Shown: positions 54,711 to 64,000, counted from the stretch's first letter. The stretch is DNA of 64,000 nucleotides from Isoptericola chiayiensis (GCF_013149805.1 NZ_JABEZT010000005.1:86420-150419); one strand, 5' to 3'. A program made the numbers and translations. The notes: generated by a model from the letters alone, not told the origin.

Positions 54711-54809
54711 TCGCCGGACGAACCGGCCCATCGAGGATACCGAACCAGGCGGGATCCACGAAATCCGTTCGCGTGCGACGTCGGTCACCCGTCTGCGGCG
54801 AGCCCGCAG

Positions 54810-54885
54810 GCCGCGGGGTCGTACCTCCCGTCGCGGGGTCGTACCCGTGGGGTACGACCGGAGAGCGGAAGGTACGACCTCGCGG
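54810..54885. repeat. Hairpin B: imperfect inverted repeat with iterated word GGTCGTACC
   Basis: GGTCGTACC occurs at 54817-54825 and 54837-54845, its complement GGTACGACC at 54851-54859 and 54871-54879. The arms of about 37 nt pair with a few mismatches. It starts 12 bp past the stop of the chitinase gene. The 54711-54809 stretch otherwise shows nothing. Confidence 0.85.
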
Positions 54886-54896
54886 CCCGGGGGACG

Positions 54897-56636
54897 TCAG
54901 GCGCAGGGCAGCCCGGCGTCCCAGGAGTTCCAGGCGTCCGTGCCGGGCACGGCGCCTCGCGTCCACCACTGGGCGGTGTGGTTCACTCCGGCCCGGGAGA
55001 CGACGTCACCGGAGGTGTAGGTCGCCGTCGGGTCGAACGCCGCGGCGCAGTCGGCAACAGCAGCGGGGTTGTCCCCGTGGACGCCGATCTCCTGCCACGG
55101 CCCGTTCGCCGTGCCGGGCTCATGGTTCCGCGTCCACCAGCGCGCCTCGTACTCGACGCCGTTGTGGGAGACCACGTCGCCGGAGGTGTACACGCCGGTC
55201 GCGTACCAGGGCGCCGCTCCGCCGTCGGCCACGAGCGGGCCGGGCGTGGCGGCGCGGAAGGTGTCCGCGAGCGCCCCGCCGAGCTCATTCTGGTAGTCGC
55301 CGGCGATGTCCCAGAAGTAGGCGCCGCCGTACCCGTTCTCGGCGAGCCACTCGGCCTTGGCGGTCACGGACCGGGGGGTGTCGAGGCTCCACCACTGGTC
55401 GCCGTCGTAGCGGTAGGAGGCCACGGCCTCGGCGTCGTAGTACTCCTCGCCCAGGGTGCGCAGCTCGGAGTAGTTCTTGACGCCGACGACTCCCTCGGCG
55501 GCCGCACCGGGGGTCGGGTCGTCGACGCCGTGCCAGCCCTGCCCGTAGGCGGCCAGGCCGAGGACGAGCTGGGAGTCGTCGTACCCGGCGGCACGGTAGG
55601 CGCCGAGCAGGCCGTCGACGGCGAGGCCCCAGTTGGCGGGCGAGGTGTCCGGCCAGTCGTAGGGGTGCAGGTTGCCCTGGTGGCCGGTCCGGTTCGCGAC
55701 CCAGGTGCCGTGGTAGTCGTAGCCCTGGATGTTGATGAAGTCGACGACGGCGGCGAGCCGCGGGTCGACCCAGCCTCCGTTGGTGCGCGGGGCCCAGCCG
55801 GCGGGGGCGAACCCGGTCAGCAGGTAGTCCTCGCCGGTGGCGGTGGTGCGCTCGTCGAGCTCGGCGCGGAACAGCTCCATGAGCGCGAGGAAGTTCTCCT
55901 TGTCGACGTCGGGGGTCGGCGAGGGGTGCTCGCCGGTGGCGGCGGGCCACTCCCAGTCGATGTCGAACCCGTCGAAGATGCCGGCGGCGGCCCCGTCACC
56001 GCCCTGGTCGCCGTAGACCGGGAGGTTGCCGTCGAGGTAGACGTCCAGGCACGACTCGACGAGCCGTGCGCGGCTCTCGGGGGTGGCGGCGGCCGCGGAG
56101 AAGTTGTCGGACCAGGTCCAGCCGCCGAGGGAGACCATGATCTTCAGGTCGGGGTAGAGCTCCTTGAGCTTGCGGAGCTGGTTGAAGTTGCCGGCGAGCT
56201 CCTGACCCTCGACGTCGGCGACGCCGTCGACGGAGTTTTCGGCGTCGATCAGGCGCAGGTAGTCGTTCTCGGGGTCGCCCTCGGGCTGGCCGGGGTCGAC
56301 GCCGCCCTCGGGGACGGTGGCGTCGCTGATGTCGCACACCAGGTCGGTGGTGACGTTGCCGAACGCGTAGGTCAGGTGGGTCAGGTCGGCGACGGCGCCG
56401 GTCTTGACGAGGTCGGCGACCTGGTAGTCGTGGCTGTCGGCGGACGCCCAGCCGGGGAAGTAGCCGAGCGTGGTGTACCCGTTGACGCCGTCGGCGTCGT
56501 GGGTGGAGCCTGCGTCGGGCGCCTCGGGTGCCGGTGCGGCGGCGGCGGGGGCGAGGGCCCCCAGCCCGAGCCCGACGGCGGTGGCGCCGGCGGTGAGTGC
56601 CAGGACGGGTGTTCGTCGGTGCGTGCGTCGTGTCAT
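54897..56636 (-). CDS. Secreted GH18 chitinase with two C-terminal CBM5/12-type domains
   Basis: The 579-aa enzyme has a signal peptide (about 1-34, ending APAAAAPA), the GH18 barrel with SLGGWTWSD and FDGFDIDWEW (DxxDxDxE, catalytic Glu229), and YGQGWHGV and YFWDIAGD late in the barrel. Two modules with WWTRNHEPG and WWTRGAVPG follow; the second ends in a Cys pair. It hydrolyses chitin outside the cell. It stands alone, between the tRNA and a convergent-type gap. Confidence 0.95.
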   Translation of the reverse strand: MTRRTHRRTPVLALTAGATAVGLGLGALAPAAAAPAPEAPDAGSTHDADGVNGYTTLGYFPGWASADSHDYQVADLVKTGAVADLTHLTYAFGNVTTDLVCDISDATVPEGGVDPGQPEGDPENDYLRLIDAENSVDGVADVEGQELAGNFNQLRKLKELYPDLKIMVSLGGWTWSDNFSAAAATPESRARLVESCLDVYLDGNLPVYGDQGGDGAAAGIFDGFDIDWEWPAATGEHPSPTPDVDKENFLALMELFRAELDERTTATGEDYLLTGFAPAGWAPRTNGGWVDPRLAAVVDFINIQGYDYHGTWVANRTGHQGNLHPYDWPDTSPANWGLAVDGLLGAYRAAGYDDSQLVLGLAAYGQGWHGVDDPTPGAAAEGVVGVKNYSELRTLGEEYYDAEAVASYRYDGDQWWSLDTPRSVTAKAEWLAENGYGGAYFWDIAGDYQNELGGALADTFRAATPGPLVADGGAAPWYATGVYTSGDVVSHNGVEYEARWWTRNHEPGTANGPWQEIGVHGDNPAAVADCAAAFDPTATYTSGDVVSRAGVNHTAQWWTRGAVPGTDAWNSWDAGLPCA

Positions 56637-56752
56637 GGAGCCTCGTCGCTTCCTCCGGGCGCACCCGGTCTTTGTTTGTGAGGTTCCCTACACATTAGCG
56701 TGACCTGCATCACTGCGCCAGGGTCGGCTCGCGACGACATCCGCACAGACGA

Positions 56753-56788
56753 ACGGCGCCACCTGCGCAGCAACGCAGGTGACGCCGT
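56753..56788. terminator. 15-bp hairpin after the SDR gene
   Basis: Arms 56753-56767 and 56774-56788 pair with one mismatch around a 6-nt loop, 17 bp past the SDR stop codon and upstream of the chitinase gene. Confidence 0.65.
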
Positions 56789-56805
56789 CGGACGGGGGAA
56801 CGGGA

Positions 56806-57666
56806 TCAGAAGACGGGCTTGCCGCCGGTCACCCCCAGCACCGTGGCCGACACGTAGCTCGAGTCGGCGGGCGAGGCGAGGAACACGAACGCCGGGGCTA
56901 CCTCCCCCGGCTGCCCGGCCCTCCCTAGCGGGGTGTCCTGCCCGAAGGAGGTGAGCTTCGCCTCCGGCTGCGTGGACGGCTGCAGGGGCGTCCAGATCGG
57001 CCCGGGGGCCACCGCGTTCACCCGGATGCCCCGCGGGCCCAGCTCGGCGGCGAGGTTCACGGTCAGGTTGTTGATCGCCGCCTTGGTCGAGGCGTAGTCC
57101 AGCAACGACGTGGACGGCTGGTACGCCTGGATCGAGGAGTTGTTGATGATGCTCGCGCCCTCGCGAAGGTGCTCGAGCGCCGCCTGCGTCACCCACATCA
57201 GCGCGTACAGGTTGGTCTTGAGCACCCGGTCGATCTCGTCGGTCGTGACGTCCTCGAACGACTCGCGCCGCGCCATCTGGAACCCGGCGTTGTTCACCAG
57301 CACGTCCAGGCCCCCGAGCTCACCGGCCGCCTGGCCCGGCAGCGCACGCGCCACCGACTCCTCGGTCAGGTCACCCGGCAGCAGCACCGCCGTGCGCCCG
57401 GCCTCACGCACCCAGCGGGCGGTCTCCTCGGCGTCCTCCTGCTCCTCGGGCAGGTAGCCGATCGCGACGTCGGCACCCTCGCGGGCGAACGCGATCGCGA
57501 CCGCCCGCCCGATGCCCGAGTCGCCACCGGTGACCAGGGCGTTCTTGCCCTCCAGCTTCCCGCTGCCCCGGTAGGTCTGCTCGCCGTGGTCGGGCACGGG
57601 GTCCATCTGTCCGGTCCACCCCGGCGGGTCCTGCTGCTGCGGGGGGAAAGCGTCCTGCTCGGCCAT
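56806..57666 (-). CDS. Short-chain dehydrogenase/reductase, general-stress type
   Basis: The 286-aa enzyme has NAD(P)-binding TGGDSGIG (46-53), VLVNNAG, and the catalytic YASTK (Tyr191, Lys195). The proline/glutamine-rich first 40 residues (AFPPQQQDPPGWTGQMDP) and the GKLEGKNALVTGGDSGIG start are those of the YdaD/YhdF general-stress group. The substrate is unknown. Confidence 0.9.
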   Translation of the reverse strand: MAEQDAFPPQQQDPPGWTGQMDPVPDHGEQTYRGSGKLEGKNALVTGGDSGIGRAVAIAFAREGADVAIGYLPEEQEDAEETARWVREAGRTAVLLPGDLTEESVARALPGQAAGELGGLDVLVNNAGFQMARRESFEDVTTDEIDRVLKTNLYALMWVTQAALEHLREGASIINNSSIQAYQPSTSLLDYASTKAAINNLTVNLAAELGPRGIRVNAVAPGPIWTPLQPSTQPEAKLTSFGQDTPLGRAGQPGEVAPAFVFLASPADSSYVSATVLGVTGGKPVF

Positions 57667-57892
57667 GGTGTCCTCCAGGTCCGTCGACGACGCGGTCCGG
57701 TCGGGACCGCGGCCTGTCCACGCTAGGTCGGGTGGGCCGACCCGGCCACCGCAGCCCGGCGTCGAGCAGGCGTCCAGGAAGCGTCCAGCGCTCCCAGGAA
57801 ACCGGCAGCACGGTCCCAGGACCTGCATGAATTCGAGGTGTCCACTAGGTGACGTACCCATCCACGGACCTCGTCCACGACCCGGGAGCACC

Positions 57893-58513
57893 ATGTCACC
57901 CGCTCTGCTCTACGCGATCGACGCCCTCGCCGTCGCCGTCCTCACGTTCGCCCTCTACTTCCCCCGGCACCGCCGCCGCGACCTCGTCGTGGCCTACCTG
58001 GGGGTGAACGTCGGCGTCCTGGCCGTGGCGACCGTCCTCGCGCAGAGCAGCGTCGGCGCCGGCCTCGGACTCGGCCTGTTCGGCGTGCTGTCGATCATCC
58101 GGCTGCGCTCCAACGAGCTCACCCAGCACGAGGTCGCCTACTACTTCGCCGCCCTCGCGCTCGGCCTGCTCGGCGGTCTGGGCGCCTCGGTCGGCTGGCT
58201 CGCCGTCGCCGGCATGGGCCTGATCCTGCTGGTCATGGCCGTCGCCGACCACCCGCGGCTGTTCGCCCGGCACCGCAACGCCACGATCGTCGTCGACCGC
58301 GCCCACGCCGAGGAGGACGCGCTGGTCGCCCACCTCGAGGGTCTGCTCGGCGCCCGCGTGCACGGCGTCACCGTGCTCAAGCTCGACCTGGCCAACGACA
58401 CCACCGTGGTGGACGTGCGCTACCGGGTGGGCTCACGCGGCACGACGGCGGCACACGGCACGGCGGCACCCGCTGCGGCCGCGCCGTCCCCGGCGCTGGA
58501 GACCGCACGATGA
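57893..58513 (+). CDS. DUF4956-family membrane protein
   Basis: The 206-aa protein has about four hydrophobic segments in the first 125 residues, with GLFGVLSIIRLRSNELTQHEVAYYFAALALGL, a characteristic conserved region, then a soluble C-terminal domain of about 70 residues. DUF4956 proteins are regularly encoded with VTC-domain and Cthe_2159-like genes, as here. It overlaps the VTC gene by 4 bp. The function is unknown. Confidence 0.85.
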   Translation: MSPALLYAIDALAVAVLTFALYFPRHRRRDLVVAYLGVNVGVLAVATVLAQSSVGAGLGLGLFGVLSIIRLRSNELTQHEVAYYFAALALGLLGGLGASVGWLAVAGMGLILLVMAVADHPRLFARHRNATIVVDRAHAEEDALVAHLEGLLGARVHGVTVLKLDLANDTTVVDVRYRVGSRGTTAAHGTAAPAAAAPSPALETAR

Positions 58514-59286
58514 GCGCGCCGACCGTCGACCACCTCTCCCCCGTCACCCTCGACGAGCTCAACGCCGAGGCGGCGCTGCAGACCCGCGTCGACCGCAAGT
58601 ACGTGCTCACCGCCGGCGAGACCGCGGGACTGCTCGCGGCCCTCGACCCCGCGACCCGCGTGCTGGAGATCGACGGGCGCCGGGCGTTCACCTACTCCTC
58701 GACCTACTTCGACACCCCCGACCTGGTGACGTTCCACCAGGCCGCCCGCCGCCGTCGCCGGCGGTACAAGGTCCGCACCCGCACCTACGTCGACACCGGC
58801 AGCACCTTCCTCGAGGTCAAGACCCGTGCCGCGCGCGGCGTCACCGTGAAGGAACGCTGCCCCGCGGACCTCCTGACCGACGACCTGGACCCCGAGTCCG
58901 TCGATTTCGTCGATGACCGGCTCGCCGCCGCCCGGCTGGCCGCCCCGCCGTCGTCCGCCCTCGACCCGGTGCTGCGCTCGCACTACCGCCGCACCACGCT
59001 GCTCGCCCCCGACGCCCGCGTCACCCTCGACACAGCGCTCACCTGGCAGCTCGCCGGGCCGCACGCCCGCCACGACGCGACCGCCGACGTCGGCGACCTC
59101 GTCGTCGTCGAGACCAAGGCCGGCACCGCGCCGTCGTCCGTGGACCGGCTCCTGTGGCGATCGGGCCACCGCCCCGACCGCATCTCCAAGTACGCGACCG
59201 GGCTCGCCGTCCTGCGACCCGAACTTCCCGACCACCCCTGGCGACGCCTGCGCCGCGAGCGCCTGACCGCCCGACCTGCCGCCTGA
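58510..59286 (+). CDS. VTC-domain (polyphosphate polymerase-like) protein
   Basis: The 258-aa protein reads [60 protein letters not shown] and VVETKAGTAPSSVDRLL. These are the tunnel motifs of the VTC/CYTH fold, with the basic and acidic residues that bind polyphosphate and metal. Bacterial members in this context have no proven reaction. No membrane domain is present; the neighbour supplies one. Confidence 0.88.
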   Translation: MSAPTVDHLSPVTLDELNAEAALQTRVDRKYVLTAGETAGLLAALDPATRVLEIDGRRAFTYSSTYFDTPDLVTFHQAARRRRRRYKVRTRTYVDTGSTFLEVKTRAARGVTVKERCPADLLTDDLDPESVDFVDDRLAAARLAAPPSSALDPVLRSHYRRTTLLAPDARVTLDTALTWQLAGPHARHDATADVGDLVVVETKAGTAPSSVDRLLWRSGHRPDRISKYATGLAVLRPELPDHPWRRLRRERLTARPAA

Positions 59287-59320
59287 CCCTCCACCTCACC
59301 GACCCGAAGGGACCGAACCC

Positions 59321-60973
59321 ATGAACCCCAAGACACTGCCCCGCTGGACCCGCGCGACCTGGACCAAGGTGGTGGGCGGCGCTGCCGGAGCGGCGCTCGC
59401 CGTCGGTGCGCTCGGCGCGTGCGGCGTCGTCTCCTCCGACGCCGCCGACTCGACCTCGCAGAGCTCGACCAGCGAGACGACGTCGCAGGAATCCGCCGTC
59501 GTGACGTCCTCCTCGGCCGGGCTGACCGCCGCCGAGGTGCTCGCCGAGAACCTGGACGCCTCCGAGACCGTGGCCCTCGCCGAGGAGACCTGGGACACGG
59601 CCGACGAGATCGCGGTCGACCTGTCCTCACCGACGGCGGCCGACGGCGTCGAGGTCGACGGCGACACCGTGACCATCACCCAGCCGGGCACCTACCGGCT
59701 GTCCGGCGAGCTGGCCGGGCAGGTCGTGGTCGAGTCCGCCGACGACGGCGTGGTGCGCCTCGTGCTCGACGGCGCGGACATCACGTCCGGCACGGGGGCC
59801 GCGATCGACGTCCAGGACGCCGACCAGGTGTCCGTGGTGCTCGCCGACGGCTCGACCAACCGGCTCGAGGACGCCGCGGAATACGCAGAGACCGAGAGCG
59901 ACAACGCGGCCAACGCCGCCCTGTACTCGACCGCCGACATGGCGATCTCCGGGTCCGGGTCCCTCGAGGTCGTGGGCAACAGCAACGACGGCATCACCGG
60001 CAAGGACGGCCTGGTCATCACCTCCGGCACCGTCACGGTGGACGCCGTCGACGACGCGATCCGCGGCAAGGACTACCTGGTGGTCTCCGGCGGGACGATC
60101 GACGTCACCGCGGGCGGCGACGGGCTCAAGTCCGACGACGACTCGGACGAGACCGCCGGCTACGTCGCACTGCTCGGTGGGGACGTGACGGTGGCGGCCG
60201 GCTCGGACGGAGTCCAGGGCTTCACCGACGTGGCCGTCGCCGGCGGCACGCTCACCGTCACCGAGTCCGAGGAAGGGATCGAGGCCGCGGTCATCGCGAT
60301 CTCCGACGGCACCGTGGACATCACCTCCTCCGACGACGGCCTCAACGCGACCGTCAAGGAGGCCGAGGACGACTCGGAGTCCACGGAGTCCGAGACGGAG
60401 TCGGAGTCGACCGGGGAGATGGCCGGGCCGGGTGGCGGTGGCGGCGAGGCCGTGCAGGAAGGCGCCTCGCTGACCGTGACCGGCGGTGCGGTGACCATCG
60501 CCGCCGGCGGCGACGGGTTCGACTCGAACGGGGTCATCGAGGTCTCGGGCGGAACCGTCGCGATCGCGGCGACGTCGAACGGCGGCGAGGGAGCGGTCGA
60601 CGCCAACGGCACCGTGACGAGCGCGAACGGATGGCTCACCGTAGACGGGTCGGCCGACGCCGGCTCGACGGTGACCGTGCTGGACGCCGACGGGCAGGAG
60701 GTCGCGTCGGTCGTGGCCGGGGAAGCGCTGTCGTCGCTGAACCTCAGCGCCGACGGAATCGTCGCCGGCGAGAGCTACACCGTCCAGGTCGACGGCACCG
60801 AGGTCGGGACGGCCACCGCCGAGGAGTCGATCGCCACCCAGATGGGCGGCCCCGGGGGCGGCGCCCCGGGCGACGGGCAGATGCCCGGTGGCGGACAGAT
60901 GCCCGGTGGCGGACAGCCTCCGGCCGACGGCGAGCTGCCCGACGGGACCCCGCCGTCGGACGCCGGCGCCTGA
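59321..60973 (+). CDS. Secreted Cthe_2159-type carbohydrate-binding beta-helix lipoprotein
   Basis: The 550-aa protein has a lipoprotein-like signal (GAALAVGALGACG), a Ser/Thr linker, then repeated beta-helix turns of the form SGGTIDVTAGGDGLKSD and GGTLTVTESEEGIEAA, with Asp/Gly positions that bind calcium. This family binds pectin-type acidic polysaccharides in Clostridium thermocellum. A Gly/Met/Pro/Gln-rich tail has two copies of GGGQMP, with an 18-bp DNA repeat. It is third in the DUF4956/VTC operon. Confidence 0.85.
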   Translation: MNPKTLPRWTRATWTKVVGGAAGAALAVGALGACGVVSSDAADSTSQSSTSETTSQESAVVTSSSAGLTAAEVLAENLDASETVALAEETWDTADEIAVDLSSPTAADGVEVDGDTVTITQPGTYRLSGELAGQVVVESADDGVVRLVLDGADITSGTGAAIDVQDADQVSVVLADGSTNRLEDAAEYAETESDNAANAALYSTADMAISGSGSLEVVGNSNDGITGKDGLVITSGTVTVDAVDDAIRGKDYLVVSGGTIDVTAGGDGLKSDDDSDETAGYVALLGGDVTVAAGSDGVQGFTDVAVAGGTLTVTESEEGIEAAVIAISDGTVDITSSDDGLNATVKEAEDDSESTESETESESTGEMAGPGGGGGEAVQEGASLTVTGGAVTIAAGGDGFDSNGVIEVSGGTVAIAATSNGGEGAVDANGTVTSANGWLTVDGSADAGSTVTVLDADGQEVASVVAGEALSSLNLSADGIVAGESYTVQVDGTEVGTATAEESIATQMGGPGGGAPGDGQMPGGGQMPGGGQPPADGELPDGTPPSDAGA

Positions 60974-61014
60974 CCCCGCGAAGTCGGCAACGCCTCGCCG
61001 AGGTAGCGCACCTC

Positions 61015-61093
61015 CCGCCGAGGTAGGCAGGATCCCCGCGAGGTAGGCACCGAAACGGTGCCTACCTCGCGGGGATCGTGCCTACCTCGGCGG
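61015..61093. repeat. Hairpin C: near-perfect 38-bp inverted repeat with iterated word GAGGTAGGCA
   Basis: Arms 61015-61052 and 61056-61093 differ at one base and close on an AAA loop. GAGGTAGGCA occurs twice per arm (starts 61020, 61040 and complements). Weaker extra copies flank it (GAGGTAGCGCA near 60999, and a complement near 61101-61110). Outer ends are CCGCCGAG and CTCGGCGG as in hairpin A. It lies between the stops of two convergent genes. Confidence 0.92.
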
Positions 61094-61125
61094 AGAAGCT
61101 GCCTACCTCGCGGGTGCGGGGCGGG

Positions 61126-64000
61126 TCAGGCGCACGGTTCCACCGCCGCCCACGAGCCCCACACGCTCGCGCCGGGCTCCTGCCCCCGCGTCCACCACTG
61201 CGCGACGTAGTTGACGCCGTCGGACGTCACCGTGTCGCCGTGGCGGTAGACCGTCGAGCCGTCCCACGCCTCGGCGCACTCGGCGACGGCGGGAGCCGCC
61301 TCCGCGGGACCGACCTCGACCCACGAGCCCCACACGCTCACGCCGGGCTCGAGGCCTCGGGTCCACCAGCGTGCCTCGTAGACCACGCCCTCGTGCTGCA
61401 CGACGTCGCCGCGCAGGTACAGCCCCGACGGGTACCAGGGGTTCGGGCCGGCCTCGCCGGCCGAGACCTCGGGCAGCAGCTCGATGACGGTCGGCTCCGG
61501 GTTGGCGGTGAACCGCGCCCCGGTGTCCGACGGCGCCACCTCCGTCAGCTCGTAGAGCCCGTGCACCTCGATCGACCCGTCCGGGGCGATCTCCGGCGTC
61601 ACGGCCGATGAGTCCGTCGAGACGAACCAGTCGGCACCCACGGTGGCCGGACGGCCGTCGGAGGCGTCCGCCGTCGTGCCGTCGAAGTAGTTCGACGGGT
61701 CCGTCAGCAGCGACGTGTCGTCCTGCTCCAGACCGAGCACGTCGGAGGACGGGTTCTGCCAGGAGATGACGCCGCTCGCCTCGTAGGCGGTGGTGCTCGC
61801 GTTGGTCTCCAGGCGCACGCCCCGGTCGTTGCCCACCGAGGTGACGCCGTCGAGCCGGACGTCCGGACCGGAGTTCGACGTCGCGCCGGTGCCGAGGTTG
61901 CCGTAGCTGAGCGCGTTGCGCAGCAGGTGGTCGCCCGGCATGGACTCGCCGCCGAGCTTGAACCCGTTGCCCTCACCGGTGGTCGAGGGGTCGGCCTCGA
62001 GGAACCCGTTGGCGTAGGCCACGGAGTCCTCGACGATCACGGTGCCGATCGGGCCGGTCGTGGACTTCGCGTACAGGTCCCAGCCGTCGTCGATGTTGTG
62101 GTGGGCGATGTTGTACCGCAGCACGTTGCCCTCGCCGACGGTGAGCTTGACGCCGAACCCGTCGGCGTCGTTCCCGCCCGTGTCGGCGTTGTTGTGCGAC
62201 ACCGAGGACAGGATTGTGTTGTGCGACGGCCACATCGACGGCGGCTCGGCGGAGAGCCCCGAGATCTGGATGCCGGTGTCCTTGTTGTGGTGCGACTCGA
62301 CCCGCTCGACCACGTTGTGGTTGCCCTGGACCAGCATCGGCTTGGCCTTGTCGGCCGACCCGGTGATCTCCAGGTCGTACACGTGCCACCAGTCGCCGCG
62401 GAGCACGAGGCCGCCGTCGGGCGACCCGCTCAGGTCCAGCACGGCACGGTCGCCGGGCTCGGACATCAGGGTGATCGGTGCGTCCTCCGTGCCGTCGCGG
62501 CCCCGCTCGGCCACCACGTTGTGCTCGATCGCGTACGTGCCGCCGGCCAGGACGATCTGCTGACCGGCCTGCGCGAACCCGACCGCCGTGTGGATGTCCA
62601 GCGGGTCGGCCTGCGTGCCCGCGCCGTCGGCGGTGCCGTCGGGCGCGACCCAGATCGACTCGCCCGGTTCGCCGTACGAGTCCACCGTGACGGTCACCGG
62701 GACGTCGACCGGGTCGAACGACTCCAGCTCCTCGTACTCGCCGAGCTGCGGCTGGTCGCCCTCGGGCGTGGCCCGCGCGGTGAACTCGTTGACGCCGGGC
62801 TCCAGGTCCACGGTGCCGAGCGCCTGCTCGCCCGGGGTGAGCTCCAGCCCGTCGACGACGACGTCACCGCCCGCGTCGAGGATCTGCCCGGTGCCGTGGA
62901 AGTCGGCCACGAGCGGGATGTCGAGCTGCTGCTCCGGCGTCGTCGAGGTGACGTCCACCGACAGGTTCGTGGGCACGTACTCGGTCGGCGGGTCCTGGGC
63001 GGGCTCGTCGTCGTCCGGGTGGATCGTGGTGAAGTCCCACTCGGTGACGGTCACGGCGATCTTGCGGGCGGTGGCCATGCCGACGTAGTACGCCTCGGCG
63101 TTCTGCTGCAGCAGCATCTCCGGGTCGTACTGGATGACCTCGATGTCCTCACCGCCCTCGCCGGCGCCATGCCAGATGGCGTGGAAGCCGGTGTTGGACT
63201 TGCGCAGCGTGAACTCGTAGACGTCGCCGGTCTCGAACTTCGGCCCCGTCGTGACCTCGTCGCGGTACGACGGGTCGAACTCCTCGGAGTCGCTGGTGTC
63301 CCGCGCCCCGGCGGTGTTGTCGTCGGTGGCGCCGGTGTAGCCGTGCACGAACCGGGCGCCCGGGGTGCCGTTGACGACGTCGTCGGTGCCCTCGTTGTAC
63401 CGGGTGACGACGGCGCCCGCGGAGTTGAAGTAGCGGTGCGGGGAGGACTCGGCGACCAGGTCGTCGATGGCGATGACGCCGAACCCGGACTGGTTGTCCT
63501 TGGTGGCGGCGTCGGTCACCTCGAAGGTGGCCGTCAGCGTGAAGTTCTCCTCCGCCGGGTCGATCTCGGTGAAGTAGTACTGGAACCCGTCCTCGGAGGA
63601 GGCGAACTTCGTCGAGCTCTCGCGCGCGTCGAACGTGATGGTGCCGTCGCCGTTGTCGACGACCTCTCCGCCGGACCCCGCGTTCGAGCCGACGTCGGCG
63701 ATCTGCCAGCGCTCCACGGAGGTGGCGACCTCGACGTCGAAGGCCCCGCCGGTCGCGGAGTCCGACCCGCGGTGCGCGACCACGCGCACCTGGTAGGTCT
63801 CGCCCGGGGTCAGCCCGGTCACGTCGGCGGAGGTGCCGGTGACGCCGTCGAGGGCCGTCGTGAAGGTGCCGCCCTGGCCGGTCTCGACGGAGTACGTCTC
63901 GGCCTCGGCGGTGGCGGTCCACTCCAGGGACACGGTGGCCTGTCCGCCGTCGACGGCGGAGGTCAGCGCGCCGGTGACCTCCGGCCCGGTCAGGGGCAGG
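61126..64000 (-). CDS. Secreted PL9-like pectate lyase, 5' end outside window
   Basis: The visible 958 residues start in a fibronectin-III-like domain, followed by a concanavalin-like domain (about 70-280), an immunoglobulin-like segment, then a right-handed beta-helix with ADGFGVKLTVGEGNVLRYN and DDGWDLYAKS, typical of family 9 pectate lyases (Ca-dependent polygalacturonate cleavage). Two CBM5/12-type modules ([18 protein letters not shown]) end it. No start codon or signal peptide is seen before the edge, so the true start is outside. It is the pectin-backbone counterpart of the GH53/GH42 galactan genes. Confidence 0.88.
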   Translation of the reverse strand, partial: LPLTGPEVTGALTSAVDGGQATVSLEWTATAEAETYSVETGQGGTFTTALDGVTGTSADVTGLTPGETYQVRVVAHRGSDSATGGAFDVEVATSVERWQIADVGSNAGSGGEVVDNGDGTITFDARESSTKFASSEDGFQYYFTEIDPAEENFTLTATFEVTDAATKDNQSGFGVIAIDDLVAESSPHRYFNSAGAVVTRYNEGTDDVVNGTPGARFVHGYTGATDDNTAGARDTSDSEEFDPSYRDEVTTGPKFETGDVYEFTLRKSNTGFHAIWHGAGEGGEDIEVIQYDPEMLLQQNAEAYYVGMATARKIAVTVTEWDFTTIHPDDDEPAQDPPTEYVPTNLSVDVTSTTPEQQLDIPLVADFHGTGQILDAGGDVVVDGLELTPGEQALGTVDLEPGVNEFTARATPEGDQPQLGEYEELESFDPVDVPVTVTVDSYGEPGESIWVAPDGTADGAGTQADPLDIHTAVGFAQAGQQIVLAGGTYAIEHNVVAERGRDGTEDAPITLMSEPGDRAVLDLSGSPDGGLVLRGDWWHVYDLEITGSADKAKPMLVQGNHNVVERVESHHNKDTGIQISGLSAEPPSMWPSHNTILSSVSHNNADTGGNDADGFGVKLTVGEGNVLRYNIAHHNIDDGWDLYAKSTTGPIGTVIVEDSVAYANGFLEADPSTTGEGNGFKLGGESMPGDHLLRNALSYGNLGTGATSNSGPDVRLDGVTSVGNDRGVRLETNASTTAYEASGVISWQNPSSDVLGLEQDDTSLLTDPSNYFDGTTADASDGRPATVGADWFVSTDSSAVTPEIAPDGSIEVHGLYELTEVAPSDTGARFTANPEPTVIELLPEVSAGEAGPNPWYPSGLYLRGDVVQHEGVVYEARWWTRGLEPGVSVWGSWVEVGPAEAAPAVAECAEAWDGSTVYRHGDTVTSDGVNYVAQWWTRGQEPGASVWGSWAAVEPCA

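Overview
The window comes from a high-GC actinobacterium. Nearly all genes use GC-rich codons, GTG starts are common, and the housekeeping trio topA, tmk and holB sits together. The many secreted plant-cell-wall and chitin enzymes with C-terminal CBM5/12-like pairs suggest a soil or plant-litter member of the Micrococcales (Cellulomonadaceae or Promicromonosporaceae type). That placement is inference; no rRNA or marker comparison could be run.

Layout. 1-8 kb: core genes on the minus strand (a secreted S33-type hydrolase, holB, tmk, topA), with an oxidoreductase/OhrR-like regulator pair between them. 8-16.6 kb: a galactan-utilisation operon read leftward (GH42 beta-galactosidase, binding protein, two MalFG-type permeases, secreted GH53 galactanase), with a LacI-type operator on the GH42 promoter. 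16.7-17.7 kb: a PAP2 phosphatase. 17.8-28.2 kb: a cytoplasmic GH3 beta-glucosidase followed by a five-gene Opp/Dpp-type importer, divergent from a TetR regulator and a serine hydrolase across a perfect palindrome. 28.3-38.5 kb: assorted chromosomal genes (TrkH, CAP-domain protein, LysR with a divergent hydrolase, methyltransferase, a paralogous anchored pair, DinB-like protein, GNAT/DUF1778 toxin-antitoxin pair).

38.58-54.64 kb: a roughly 16-kb genomic island integrated in the 3' end of a tRNA-Ser(CGA) gene. A 29-bp direct repeat of the tRNA 3' end marks both junctions, and an excisionase-like gene and a tyrosine integrase lie next to the intact tRNA. The cargo is defence-like: an XRE-ImmA/IrrE protein with an unknown partner, a TIR-like protein overlapping a zinc-ribbon protein, and a type I restriction operon (hsdM, DUF1016 nuclease, hsdS, GIY-YIG/RAMA protein, hsdR, broken AlbA_2 gene). 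An ISL3-family IS with an intact 8-bp target duplication and a frameshifted transposase has landed between the modules.

54.7-64 kb: a secreted GH18 chitinase, a stress-type SDR, a DUF4956/VTC/Cthe_2159-type operon, and a large secreted PL9-like pectate lyase running off the right edge.

The most unusual signals are: (1) the TIR-like/zinc-ribbon gene pair; (2) three very long intergenic hairpins, each built from a different short word iterated in both arms, each lying just past the stop codon of a secreted CBM5/12-bearing enzyme; (3) a three-copy 12-bp tandem repeat in the hsdS linker; and (4) strong hairpins directly after both solute-binding-protein genes.
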